Shown here: positions 8,174 to 14,936 of the stretch, piece by piece
Position numbering within the stretch: the stretch's first letter is position 1
Layout: every line of letters begins with the position of its first letter
Assembly: GCA_002327965.1 (NCBI GenBank)
Contig: DCVB01000005.1
Coordinates: forward strand, 1-28,403
Source: Candidatus Aminicenantes bacterium UBA2199
Lineage (GTDB): Bacteria; Acidobacteriota; Aminicenantia; UBA2199
DNA: 28,403 bases
Direction: 5' to 3'
The notes under the pieces: generated by a model
Database searches by the model: none
What the model saw: only the letters and a program-made list of their open reading frames with translations
What the model was told of the DNA's origin: nothing
Translations under genes and position numbers: made by a program

Positions 8174-9306
8174 GAGAAATGAGAAAGCTCCTGCCGCTGG
8201 CCGCCGCCCTGCTGCTGCTGGCCGTCGCCGCTGATCTGGGCGCCAGCAGCCAGGAAAAGCTGCGTGAGATCCAGCGCCAGATCGACGAGGTCCAGGCCCG
8301 GTTGGCTGCCAGCAAGAAAGACAAGTCCTCCCTGCTCAACGACATCTACGCCCTGGAACTGCAGGCGGAGGCGGCAATCATCGAGATGAACAAGACCCAC
8401 CTGCTCCTGGCCGACGCCCAGGCCAAGGTCGAACGCACGCAGAGGGAAGAGGCGGCGCTGCGCGTGCGCATCCGCAGCTCTCAGGACAGGATACGGCGCA
8501 TCCTGCGCGTCCTGTACAAGATGGGCGACCTGGGCTACGTCAAGCTCTTCCTCAACATCGCCAGCGTCGACCAGCTGTTTCGCAACTACCGCCTGATCGT
8601 CGCGCTGATGGACGACAAGGTCGAGGAGATCCGCCAGATCCGCCAGGACATCGTCAAGTTGCAGCGGCTGCAGGCTGAGCTGCGGAAGCAAGTGGCGCGC
8701 CTGGCCGATCTCCGGGCGGAAAAGGCACGCAAACTGGCGCGGCTGCAGGGCTTGAAACGGGACAAGCTGGACATGATCGCCAAGATCAACCGCCAGCGCG
8801 ACCTGAACTCGCGCCTGCTGGACGAGTTGAAGACCGAGAGCGAGAACCTGACCCGCGTCCTGGACCGGAAGACCGTCGTCGCCGCCGCGGATGCCGTCGA
8901 CCTGGGGCCGCTGCGCGGCCGTCTCGCCTGGCCGCTGAAAGGAGCGGTCATTTCCAGCTTCGGCAGGAAAAAGAGCGCCAGGTTCAACACCTATACCATG
9001 AACAATGGCATCGAGATCAAGCCCGAGGGTTCCGATGATATCCACGCCGTGGCCGGGGGCGAGGTTATTTACGGCGACTATTTCAAAGGCTACGGCAACC
9101 TGATCATCCTGCAGCATGCCAACAATTTCCACACCCTCTACGGCCATTGCGATCGCTTCCTGAAAAAGCCGGGCGAGCAGGTGGCCGGCGGCGAGGTCAT
9201 CGCCCTGGCCGGTTCGTCGGGATCGCTGTACGGCAAGGCGCTCTATTTCGAGATCCGCCAGAACCTGAAGCCCCTCGATCCCTTGCTGTGGCTGGGCAAA
9301 AAATGA
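8170..9306 (+). CDS. EnvC-like murein hydrolase activator (coiled coil + degenerate LytM domain)
   Basis: 378 residues. Signal peptide at the N terminus (MREMRKLLPLAAALLLLAVAADLGAS), a long coiled coil from about residue 27 to 240 rich in Arg, Lys, Glu, Gln, then a LytM/M23 domain at about 255-378. Active LytM enzymes need an HxxxD pair and HxH; here the first His/Asp site reads NNGIEI and the end reads GKALYFEIR, matching the degenerate SLYFEIR of E. coli EnvC. YGHCDRF keeps one His. It is therefore probably a non-enzymatic activator of septal amidases, not a peptidase. ATGA overlap with the gene before. The following gene is a YibQ homologue, as in E. coli (envC-yibQ). Confidence 0.88.
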   Translation: MREMRKLLPLAAALLLLAVAADLGASSQEKLREIQRQIDEVQARLAASKKDKSSLLNDIYALELQAEAAIIEMNKTHLLLADAQAKVERTQREEAALRVRIRSSQDRIRRILRVLYKMGDLGYVKLFLNIASVDQLFRNYRLIVALMDDKVEEIRQIRQDIVKLQRLQAELRKQVARLADLRAEKARKLARLQGLKRDKLDMIAKINRQRDLNSRLLDELKTESENLTRVLDRKTVVAAADAVDLGPLRGRLAWPLKGAVISSFGRKKSARFNTYTMNNGIEIKPEGSDDIHAVAGGEVIYGDYFKGYGNLIILQHANNFHTLYGHCDRFLKKPGEQVAGGEVIALAGSSGSLYGKALYFEIRQNLKPLDPLLWLGKK

Positions 9307-9312
9307 TAGAAT
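9283..9312 (+). promoter_or_regulatory. Possible internal promoter for the deacetylase gene
   Basis: TTGCTG (9283-9288), 18-base spacer, TAGAAT (9307-9312), 13 bases before ATG 9326. No Shine-Dalgarno lies between -10 and ATG (the spacer is CTGCCTTCCCGCG), so a transcript from here would have a leader of only about 6 bases. Confidence 0.4.
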
Positions 9313-9325
9313 CTGCCTTCCCGCG

Positions 9326-10510
9326 ATGAAAAAAAAGAAAACGCAGCGCAAGAAGAACGCCGACTCCGGCCGCCGGGCGGCCGCGCTTTCTTTCATCGCC
9401 TTCGGTTTCATCGCCCTGGCCATCGTGGTCATCCTCGAATTCCTGGACTACAAGGCGGGGAAGCACTCGTTCATTTTCAACCGCGTGATCCGCCTGGGAC
9501 AGGAACAATCCACCGGTGAGCGCTTCCAGCGCGACCTGGCCGCGCTGCTCGCCAAACGCGGCGTCGCCCACGACTTCGTTCGCGACCGCGACGGGGTCGC
9601 CCACCTGAAGATCGACCTGGCCGCGCCCCTCTTCGAGCCGCTCTCCCGCGACCTGCGGGAACTGGTCGGGCGCCACGGCGGCGTCCACCTGCTGAGCGAG
9701 GTCCAGGGCATGAAGGACCAGGTTGTCTATCTCTACCAGGTCCGCTTCGGCGAGCGGCTGACCCATGTCATCCTGGTCGGCAAGCGGCTGCCGATGCCAG
9801 CGGCCGCGCCGCCGGCCGAGAAAGCCAAGCCGGCGCGGAAGGCCGCCGTGCCGCGCGTGGCCTTCGTGATGGACGACATCGGCTACGCCGACCTCGTCTC
9901 CGACCGGCTGCACGAGCTGGGCATCCCGATCACCGGGGCGGTCATCCCGGCCGCTCCCTACGCGCGCAGCGAGGCGCAGCGCCTGCACGCCTTCGGCCTG
10001 GAGGAGATCATCCACCTGCCCATGCAGCCCAAGGACCCGGCCAACCACCACCCGCGCGACCAGTTCATCCTGACCGACTCGAGCGATGCCGAGATCACGG
10101 CGCTGCTTGACGCCGCCCTGCTGGCCGTCCCCTACGCCAAGGGGGTGAACAATCACATGGGCTCGCGGCTCACCTCCGATCCCCAGGCCATGCGCCGGGT
10201 GCTGGAGAAGTTCAAGGAGCGGGGGCTTTTTTTCGTCGACTCCAAGACGGCGCCGACCACCGTCGCCTTTTCCCTGGCCCGGCAGCTGGGCATGAAAACC
10301 GTCCTGCGCGACGTCTTTCTGGACGACGTGCAGTCCTACGAGCACACCCGCGCCCAGATCCGCCGCCTGGTCGACGTCGCCCGCCAAAACGGCAAGGCGC
10401 TGGCCATCGGCCACCCCTTCCCCTCCACCCTGGCCGCCCTGCGCGACGCCGTCCCCTGGCTGAAGCAGCAGAAGGTGGAGATCGTCTTCGTATCGCAGAT
10501 CCTGGAGTAG
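9326..10510 (+). CDS. Divergent polysaccharide deacetylase family protein (YibQ-like, PF04748 type)
   Basis: 394 residues. Lys/Arg-rich N terminus followed by one membrane helix (about residues 20-40, ALSFIAFGFIALAIVVILEF), a periplasmic region of about 110 residues, a short Ala/Pro/Lys linker near residue 155-170, then the catalytic-like domain: VAFVMDDIGY, IIHLPMQP, GVNNHMGSRLT, FFVDSKT and LAIGHPFPSTL. These are the hallmarks of the divergent deacetylase family, a NodB-fold branch whose substrate is not established. The placement after the EnvC-like gene repeats E. coli envC-yibQ, supporting a role in cell-wall remodelling. It starts 19 bases after envC and has no visible Shine-Dalgarno. 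Confidence 0.88.
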   Translation: MKKKKTQRKKNADSGRRAAALSFIAFGFIALAIVVILEFLDYKAGKHSFIFNRVIRLGQEQSTGERFQRDLAALLAKRGVAHDFVRDRDGVAHLKIDLAAPLFEPLSRDLRELVGRHGGVHLLSEVQGMKDQVVYLYQVRFGERLTHVILVGKRLPMPAAAPPAEKAKPARKAAVPRVAFVMDDIGYADLVSDRLHELGIPITGAVIPAAPYARSEAQRLHAFGLEEIIHLPMQPKDPANHHPRDQFILTDSSDAEITALLDAALLAVPYAKGVNNHMGSRLTSDPQAMRRVLEKFKERGLFFVDSKTAPTTVAFSLARQLGMKTVLRDVFLDDVQSYEHTRAQIRRLVDVARQNGKALAIGHPFPSTLAALRDAVPWLKQQKVEIVFVSQILE

Positions 10511-10522
10511 GCCCGGGATCTT

Positions 10523-10595
10523 CGTGACGCGTAACGCGAAGGGATGAAGAAAAGGCAATCGGCGTAAGGCGCAGGGTTTGAGGCGTAAGGTGGAA
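10523..10595. repeat. Degenerate heptamer arrays
   Basis: Two blocks with 7-base periodicity. At 10523-10543: CGTGACG, CGTAACG, CGAAGGG. At 10561-10595: GGCGTAA, GGCGCAG, GGTTTGA, GGCGTAA, GGTGGAA. The second block starts 38 bases after the first. They resemble in style the short tandemly repeated heptamers of some bacterial intergenic regions; function unknown. Confidence 0.55.
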
Positions 10596-10663
10596 TTCTT
10601 CTCTTCCCGTAACCCGATTTCAATTCATGGCAGTTACCGTCAACCAATTGCTTTCATTTCCTG

Positions 10664-10730
10664 CTGACACTATCACTATCACTAACACTGGTACTTCACC
10701 AAGTTTCTTACTGACACTGTCACTGACACT
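10664..10730 (+). repeat. 67-bp inverted repeat, left copy
   Basis: Matches the reverse complement of 12595-12661 without gaps at 58 of 67 positions by hand alignment. The outer parts are built from CACTATCACT and CACTGACACTGT units, but the centre (about 10686-10710) is not low-complexity, so the two copies appear truly related. GACACTGTC units inside it are small palindromes able to form short hairpins. Confidence 0.8.
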
Positions 10731-10769
10731 GTCGGATCGTTTGGTTTCCCGCCAACACCAACACAATCA

Positions 10770-10799
10770 CTAACACAATCCCCGTCGTTGCGCTATAAT
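10770..10799 (+). promoter_or_regulatory. Promoter of the ABC exporter
   Basis: CTAACA (10770-10775), 18-base spacer, perfect TATAAT (10794-10799). The -10 box ends 12 bases before ATG 10812, so the predicted leader is about 6 bases, with no Shine-Dalgarno. Confidence 0.55.
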
Positions 10800-10811
10800 G
10801 GATTCGGCGCA

Positions 10812-12596
10812 ATGAAAATCCTCTGGAAATACCTGAAGCCGTTCCGCGGCTGGCTGGCGCTGGCCATGGGACTGGCGGCCGTGGCGCAGGTGCTGGGACT
10901 GGTCGACCCGATCATTTTCGGCAGGATCATCGACCAGTTCGCCGTCAACCCCGGCGGGCGCGGCGAGGCGGAACTGCTGCGCGGCGCCCTGAAGTGGCTG
11001 GCCCTGGCCGTGGCCGTCGGCACCGGCGCCCGGCTGTTCCACGCCCTCACCGATTACGTCACCCGGCTGATCGTGCAGAAGTTCGGTTTGTCGGTCTTCG
11101 ACGCCGGGCTGCGCCAGACCCTGCGCCTGCCCTACCACGAGTTCGAGGAAGCCAGCAGCGGCCATGTCCTCTCCATGCTGACCAAGGTCCGGCACGACAA
11201 CGAGCGCTTCATCAGCTCGTTCGTCAGCGTCCTGTTCTCCTCGCTGGTCGGCGTCGCCTTCGTGGTCTGGTACGCGCTCACCATGCACTGGGCGCTGGTC
11301 CCGGTCTTCCTGGTCGGCGTGGTCGTCCTGGGCGGCCTGACCGGCCTGCTCAGCCGCCGGATCAAGACCATCCAGCGCGCCGTCGTCGGCGAGACCAACA
11401 AGATGAGCGGCGCCATCACCGAGTCGCTGCGCAACATCGAGCTGGTCAAGAGCCTGGGGCTGACCTATCCCGAGATCCGCCGCCTGAAGGGCTTCACCCG
11501 GCGCATCTTCGGCCTGGAGATGCAGAAGGTCAAGCGCGTGCGCACGCTGTCCTTCCTGCAGGGGGCGACGCTGCTGCTGCTGAAGGAGTCCATTCTCTTC
11601 GTCCTGCTGTGGCTGATCTTCCGCGACCTGCTGTCGCCCGGCGAGCTGATCTCCATGCAGTTCATCTCCACGCGCATCATTTTTCCCCTGCAGGACCTGG
11701 GCAACATCATCCTCTCCTACCGCGAGGCTCAAGGCTCGCTGCAGCTATTCGACGAGCTGATGCGCAAGCAGCCGGAGGAGCGGCCGGCCGAGCCGGTGGA
11801 AATGGGCGAGATCGAGTCGCTGCGCTTCGACCGCGTCCGTTTCCGCTACAAGAGCGGCCGGCAGGACGCGATCGCCGATTTGTCGTTCACCGCCCGCCGC
11901 GGCGAGACCGTCGCTTTCGTCGGTCCCTCGGGATCGGGCAAGTCGACGCTGGTCAAGCTGCTGGTGGGCCTGTACGCCCCCACGCAGGGGACGATCTATT
12001 GCGACGACATCCCGGCCAGGGACATCCGCCTGAACCGCCTGCGCCGCCAGCTGGGCTTCGTCACCCAGGAAACGCAGCTCTTCTCGGGCACCATCCGCGA
12101 GAACATGCTCTTCGTCAAGCCCGACGCCAGCGACGAGGAGATCCACGCGGCGCTGGAGCAGGCCGCCGCCGACAGGATGGTCGCGGAAACCGGGCAGGGA
12201 CTGGACGCGCTGCTCGGCGAAGGCGGCAAAAAGGTGTCGGGAGGGGAGAAGCAGCGGCTGGCCATCGCCCGCGCCCTGCTGCGCCAACCGCGCCTGCTCA
12301 TCTTCGACGAGGCCACCTCGTCGCTCGACTCGCTCACCGAGGAGGAGATCGCCCAGACACTGCGGAAGATCTCCTCGGCCCAGCGCCAGATCACCATCAT
12401 GATCGCCCACCGCCTCTCCACGGTGATGCACTCCGACCGCATCTTCGTGCTGGAAAAAGGGCGCATCGTCGAGGAAGGGGCGCACGCCGCGCTGGTGAAA
12501 AAGAAGGGCCTGTACTACGCCATGTGGCGCCAGCAGGTCGGCGAGCGGCCGTCGGCAAATTTCCAGAAACCACCCAGAACAGAGACAGGCTCATAG
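10812..12596 (+). CDS. MsbA-like ABC transporter, fused membrane and ATPase domains
   Basis: 594 residues, a half-transporter that would work as a homodimeric exporter in the inner membrane. Six-helix ABC membrane domain at about 1-310, then the ATPase: Walker A GPSGSGKST, Q-loop FVTQETQLFSG, signature VSGGEKQRLAIARAL, Walker B LLIFDEATSSLD and H-loop IMIAHRLSTV, all intact. Substrate cannot be told; lipid A/lipid, glycolipid or peptide are all possible. The start is ATG 10812; an in-frame TTG at 10788 would overlap the TATAAT box. The gene stands alone, flanked by inverted repeats, and its stop codon overlaps the right-hand repeat by two bases. Base composition is like its neighbours. Confidence 0.92.
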   Translation: MKILWKYLKPFRGWLALAMGLAAVAQVLGLVDPIIFGRIIDQFAVNPGGRGEAELLRGALKWLALAVAVGTGARLFHALTDYVTRLIVQKFGLSVFDAGLRQTLRLPYHEFEEASSGHVLSMLTKVRHDNERFISSFVSVLFSSLVGVAFVVWYALTMHWALVPVFLVGVVVLGGLTGLLSRRIKTIQRAVVGETNKMSGAITESLRNIELVKSLGLTYPEIRRLKGFTRRIFGLEMQKVKRVRTLSFLQGATLLLLKESILFVLLWLIFRDLLSPGELISMQFISTRIIFPLQDLGNIILSYREAQGSLQLFDELMRKQPEERPAEPVEMGEIESLRFDRVRFRYKSGRQDAIADLSFTARRGETVAFVGPSGSGKSTLVKLLVGLYAPTQGTIYCDDIPARDIRLNRLRRQLGFVTQETQLFSGTIRENMLFVKPDASDEEIHAALEQAAADRMVAETGQGLDALLGEGGKKVSGGEKQRLAIARALLRQPRLLIFDEATSSLDSLTEEEIAQTLRKISSAQRQITIMIAHRLSTVMHSDRIFVLEKGRIVEEGAHAALVKKKGLYYAMWRQQVGERPSANFQKPPRTETGS

Positions 12597-12661
12597 TGTC
12601 AGTGACAGTGTCAGCAAGAACCATGGCGAACTGCCAGTGTTAGAGATAGTGTTAGTGTTAG
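12595..12661 (-). repeat. 67-bp inverted repeat, right copy
   Basis: Inverted partner of 10664-10730, 58 of 67 positions identical without gaps. It begins within the TAG stop of the ABC exporter. No target-site duplication is seen outside the two copies (sequence before 10664 and after 12661 differ), and no transposase lies between them. Confidence 0.8.
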
Positions 12662-12711
12662 CACGAGGCCTGATGAGCCAAAGTGATAGTGATCGTGGCA
12701 GCCGGGAATGT

Positions 12712-12746
12712 GAAACTTGGAACATGGAACGTGGAACATGGAACCT
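12712..12746. repeat. Tandem heptamer array GGAACNT
   Basis: Five consecutive 7-base units: GAAACTT, GGAACAT, GGAACGT, GGAACAT, GGAACCT. The 12597-12842 gap also holds the right inverted repeat and the AIM24 promoter and no gene. Confidence 0.75.
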
Positions 12747-12815
12747 TCACTTTCCAGCGTACTATAGTTGCTGACAATCTCGGTTTTATTGGGCTGCGCT
12801 GCCCCGATTATCGTA

Positions 12816-12821
12816 TATAAT
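12816..12821 (+). promoter_or_regulatory. -10 box of the AIM24-family gene
   Basis: Perfect TATAAT six bases before an in-frame ATG at 12828 and 21 bases before the likely start ATG 12843. No good -35 box at 16-18 bases was found. The predicted +1 falls at or next to 12828. Confidence 0.5.
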
Positions 12822-12842
12822 CATTGAATGACAGGAGGTCCT

Positions 12843-13631
12843 ATGACTGCGCATCAGATCGATTATAAGATCCATGGCGACGACATGCAGGTGGTGGAGA
12901 TCGAACTGGACCGCGGCGAGACGGTGGTGGCCGAGGCCGGGGTGATGAACTGGATGGAGGACGGCATCACTTTCGAGACCAAGATGGGCGACGGCTCCCG
13001 GCCCGAGGCGGGCCTGATGGACAAGCTGTTCTCGGCCGCCAAGCGCACCATCAGCGGCGAGTCGGTCTTCATGACCCATTTCACCAACAACGACGGCGCA
13101 GTAAAGCGCGTGGCCTTCGCCGCTCCCTACCCGGGCAAGATCATTCCCGTCGACCTGGCCGCTTTCGGCGGCGAGCTGCTCTGCCAGAAGGACGCTTTCC
13201 TGTGCGCGGCGCTGGGCACCGGCATCTCCATCGCCTTCACCAAGCGCTTCGGCGCCGGGCTCTTCGGCGGCGAGGGCTTCATCCTGCAGCGCCTCCAGGG
13301 CGACGGCCTGGCCTTCGTCCACTCGGGCGGCACGGTCATCGAGAAGGAGCTGCGGGGCGAGACCCTGCGCGTTGACACCGGCTGTCTCGTCGCCTTCTCG
13401 CCAACGCTCGATTACGACATCGAGATGGCGGGGAACCTCAAGTCGATGTTCTTCGGCGGCGAGGGGCTCTTCCTGGCCACCCTGAAGGGCCACGGCAAGC
13501 TCTACCTGCAGACCCTCCCCTTCTCGCGCCTGGCCGACCGCATCATCCGTGCCTCCAAGATCGGCATGGGGCGGCAGAAGGAGGAGGGCTCGGTGCTGGG
13601 CGCCTTCGGCAAGATGATCGGCGGCAAATAA
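12843..13631 (+). CDS. TIGR00266/AIM24 family protein
   Basis: 262 residues from ATG 12843. Begins IDYKIHGDDMQVVEIELDRGETVVAEAGVMNWM, the hallmark of the TIGR00266 family (related to mitochondrial AIM24), a Gly-rich beta-sandwich domain seen through GGEGFILQRLQGDG and MFFGGEGLFLATLKGHGKLYLQTLPF. Bacterial function is not established. No signal peptide. ATG 12843 is preferred since AGGAGGT (12833-12839) lies just upstream, but an in-frame ATG at 12828 directly follows a TATAAT by six bases and could be used on a leaderless mRNA, adding MTGGP. The ferredoxin gene follows with its own promoter. Confidence 0.88.
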   Translation: MTAHQIDYKIHGDDMQVVEIELDRGETVVAEAGVMNWMEDGITFETKMGDGSRPEAGLMDKLFSAAKRTISGESVFMTHFTNNDGAVKRVAFAAPYPGKIIPVDLAAFGGELLCQKDAFLCAALGTGISIAFTKRFGAGLFGGEGFILQRLQGDGLAFVHSGGTVIEKELRGETLRVDTGCLVAFSPTLDYDIEMAGNLKSMFFGGEGLFLATLKGHGKLYLQTLPFSRLADRIIRASKIGMGRQKEEGSVLGAFGKMIGGK

Positions 13632-13655
13632 GACGCCCGGCGGAATTGGCTGTCG

Positions 13656-13665
13656 GTTCCGGAAC
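13656..13665. promoter_or_regulatory. 10-bp palindrome upstream of the ferredoxin promoter
   Basis: GTTCCGGAAC, a perfect 10-base dyad, ends 9 bases before the -35 box of the ferredoxin gene. A possible regulator site or part of the 3' end of the AIM24 transcript. Confidence 0.25.
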
Positions 13666-13674
13666 TGGCGTAAG

Positions 13675-13703
13675 TTGACAAAGAGACGTTTTGATAATAA
13701 AAT
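13675..13703 (+). promoter_or_regulatory. Sigma70-type promoter of the ferredoxin gene
   Basis: Perfect -35 TTGACA (13675-13680), 17-base spacer, -10 TAAAAT (13698-13703). The strongest promoter match in the window; predicted start near 13710, with AGGAGGA before ATG 13729. Confidence 0.8.
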
Positions 13704-13728
13704 TGATTCTTTCCAAAAGGAGGAAGAC

Positions 13729-13917
13729 ATGTCACTGACGATTAACGATACCTGCATCAGCTGCGGCGCCTGCGAAGCGGTCTGCCCGGTCCAGGCCATC
13801 TCCCAGGGCGACCAGTACTACGTGATCGACGCCAGCGTCTGCGTCGAGTGCAAGGGCCACTTCGACGAGCCGCAGTGCGCCTCGGTGTGTCCCACCGACT
13901 CCTGCGTCAAGCTGTAA
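13729..13917 (+). CDS. 2[4Fe-4S] ferredoxin (YfhL/Alvin type)
   Basis: 62 residues, a small cytoplasmic electron carrier. First cluster motif CISCGACEAVCP; second CVECKGHFDEPQCASVCP, with the 8-residue insertion between the second and third cysteines and a C-terminal extension (TDSCVKL) typical of the Allochromatium-type/YfhL ferredoxins, which have very low potentials. Strong AGGAGGA ribosome site, a near-consensus promoter and its own terminator make it a monocistronic, probably highly expressed gene. A plausible electron acceptor for the KorDABC enzyme encoded 3.4 kb downstream; that pairing is inference. Confidence 0.95.
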   Translation: MSLTINDTCISCGACEAVCPVQAISQGDQYYVIDASVCVECKGHFDEPQCASVCPTDSCVKL

Positions 13918-13937
13918 GCACGGCTTTCCCGCGTTTT

Positions 13938-13971
13938 CCGCCGCCCACGCTCTCAGTTCGGCGGCCTTTTT
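13938..13971 (+). terminator. Intrinsic terminator after the ferredoxin gene
   Basis: Six-base perfect GC stem CCGCCG (13938-13943)/CGGCGG (13959-13964), 15-base loop, then CC and a run of five T (13967-13971), 21 bases after the ferredoxin stop. Confidence 0.65.
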
Positions 13972-13994
13972 CCGCTGATTCGATCCATGCTCCC

Positions 13995-14888
13995 GTGATA
14001 ACTGCCCGAAATTTCCGCCGCGTTGCCGTCCCGGGTCTGCTGTTTGCCCTGACCCTGCTCTTCACCCTGGTCATCGGGGTGCAGTATCATGTCAGCTTCC
14101 ACGAAGTGACCCTTCCCGCCGGACAGGGATTCTGGGCGTTCCTCCGCCAGCATCCCGCGGCCTGGCTGTGGGGGCTCTCCTATTCACTGCCGCTGCTGGG
14201 CATCCTGCTGGTCCATGAGATGGGGCACTTCCTCGCCTGCCGCCGCCACGGCATCGAGGCCACCCTGCCCCATTTCCTGCCCGCCCCGACCCTGATCGGC
14301 ACCTTCGGCGCCTTCATCAAGATCCGCTCCCCCTTCTCCTCGAAAAAAGCCCTTTTCGACGTCGGCCTGGCCGGGCCGCTGGCCGGCTTCCTGGCTGCCC
14401 TGCCCGTCATTGCCCTGGGGATCTCGCGGTCGCGCCTGGTCGAACAGGGAACCCTGACCGGCGGCCTGACCCTGGGCGAGCCGCTGCTGTTCACGCTGCT
14501 GGTGCGCGTGCTTCTCGGCGAGGTCCCGTCCGGGCGCGAGCTGCTGGTCCATCCCATGGCCTTCGCCGGCTGGTTCGGCCTGCTGGCGACCGCCTTCAAC
14601 CTCTTCCCCATCGGCCAGCTCGACGGCGGTCACATCCTCTACTCCCTGCTGGGCAGGAAAAAAGCGCATCTGGCCGGGATCGCCGCGGTCCTGGTCCTGC
14701 TCGTGCTGGGGGTCGTCTTCTGGCAGGGATGGCTGCTGTGGGCGCTGCTGGCCACCCTGATCGGCCTGCGCCATCCGCCGATCTTCGAGGAGGAGCGACT
14801 CGACCCGAAACGCATGGCGTTGGCATTTGCCGCCCTGCTGATTTTCATCGTTTCTTTCACTCCCGCCCCGCTGGCATTCGCCCCATGA
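13995..14888 (+). CDS. Site-2 protease family membrane metalloprotease (M50)
   Basis: 297 residues from GTG 13995, an intramembrane zinc protease. HEMGH in LLGILLVHEMGHFLACRRHG supplies the zinc ligands and catalytic Glu; the third ligand is in NLFPIGQLDGGHILY. GLAGPLAGFLAALP is the conserved segment between them. About six to seven membrane helices; no PDZ domain is present, so it belongs to the short cyanobacterial/plant EGY-like branch rather than RseP. The start is uncertain: the frame is open further upstream, but that part overlaps the ferredoxin gene and its terminator; no Shine-Dalgarno is visible at GTG 13995. Its substrate is unknown. Confidence 0.87.
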   Translation: MITARNFRRVAVPGLLFALTLLFTLVIGVQYHVSFHEVTLPAGQGFWAFLRQHPAAWLWGLSYSLPLLGILLVHEMGHFLACRRHGIEATLPHFLPAPTLIGTFGAFIKIRSPFSSKKALFDVGLAGPLAGFLAALPVIALGISRSRLVEQGTLTGGLTLGEPLLFTLLVRVLLGEVPSGRELLVHPMAFAGWFGLLATAFNLFPIGQLDGGHILYSLLGRKKAHLAGIAAVLVLLVLGVVFWQGWLLWALLATLIGLRHPPIFEEERLDPKRMALAFAALLIFIVSFTPAPLAFAP

Positions 14889-14900
14889 TCCGCCGGCGGC

Positions 14901-14930
14901 TTGGCGAATTACCCGGCGCTGTGCTATGAT
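14901..14930 (+). promoter_or_regulatory. Promoter giving a leaderless lptFG mRNA
   Basis: TTGGCG (14901-14906), 18-base spacer, extended -10 TGC-TATGAT (14922-14930). Only TTCCGG lies between the -10 box and ATG 14937, so the predicted +1 is the A of the start codon or within a base or two of it. Confidence 0.65.
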
Positions 14931-14936
14931 TTCCGG

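Larger units (their letters stand above)
10511..10811. other. Intergenic repeat island upstream of the ABC exporter
   Basis: 301 bases without a convincing gene. It contains 7-bp-periodic units (10523-10595), the left copy of a 67-bp inverted repeat (10664-10730), a CACTAACA/CCAACACAA-like low-complexity stretch (10751-10780) and the exporter promoter. No intrinsic terminator for the upstream operon was found. Confidence 0.7.

Noticed and set aside
8152..9432. Long open frame on the minus strand opposite the EnvC-like gene
   Set aside because: Same shadow effect; the plus strand has a signal peptide, coiled coil and LytM domain.
9197..10558. Long open frame on the minus strand opposite the deacetylase gene
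   Set aside because: Shadow of a GC-rich coding strand; the plus-strand frame encodes a clear deacetylase family protein and the antisense product has no recognisable domain.
10664..12661. Composite transposon or insertion sequence carrying the ABC exporter
   Set aside because: No transposase between or near the repeats and no target-site duplication outside them; the exporter's base composition matches its neighbours.
13848..13994. Longer N terminus for the site-2 protease
   Set aside because: Would overlap the ferredoxin gene and its terminator in another frame and adds residues unlike the family.
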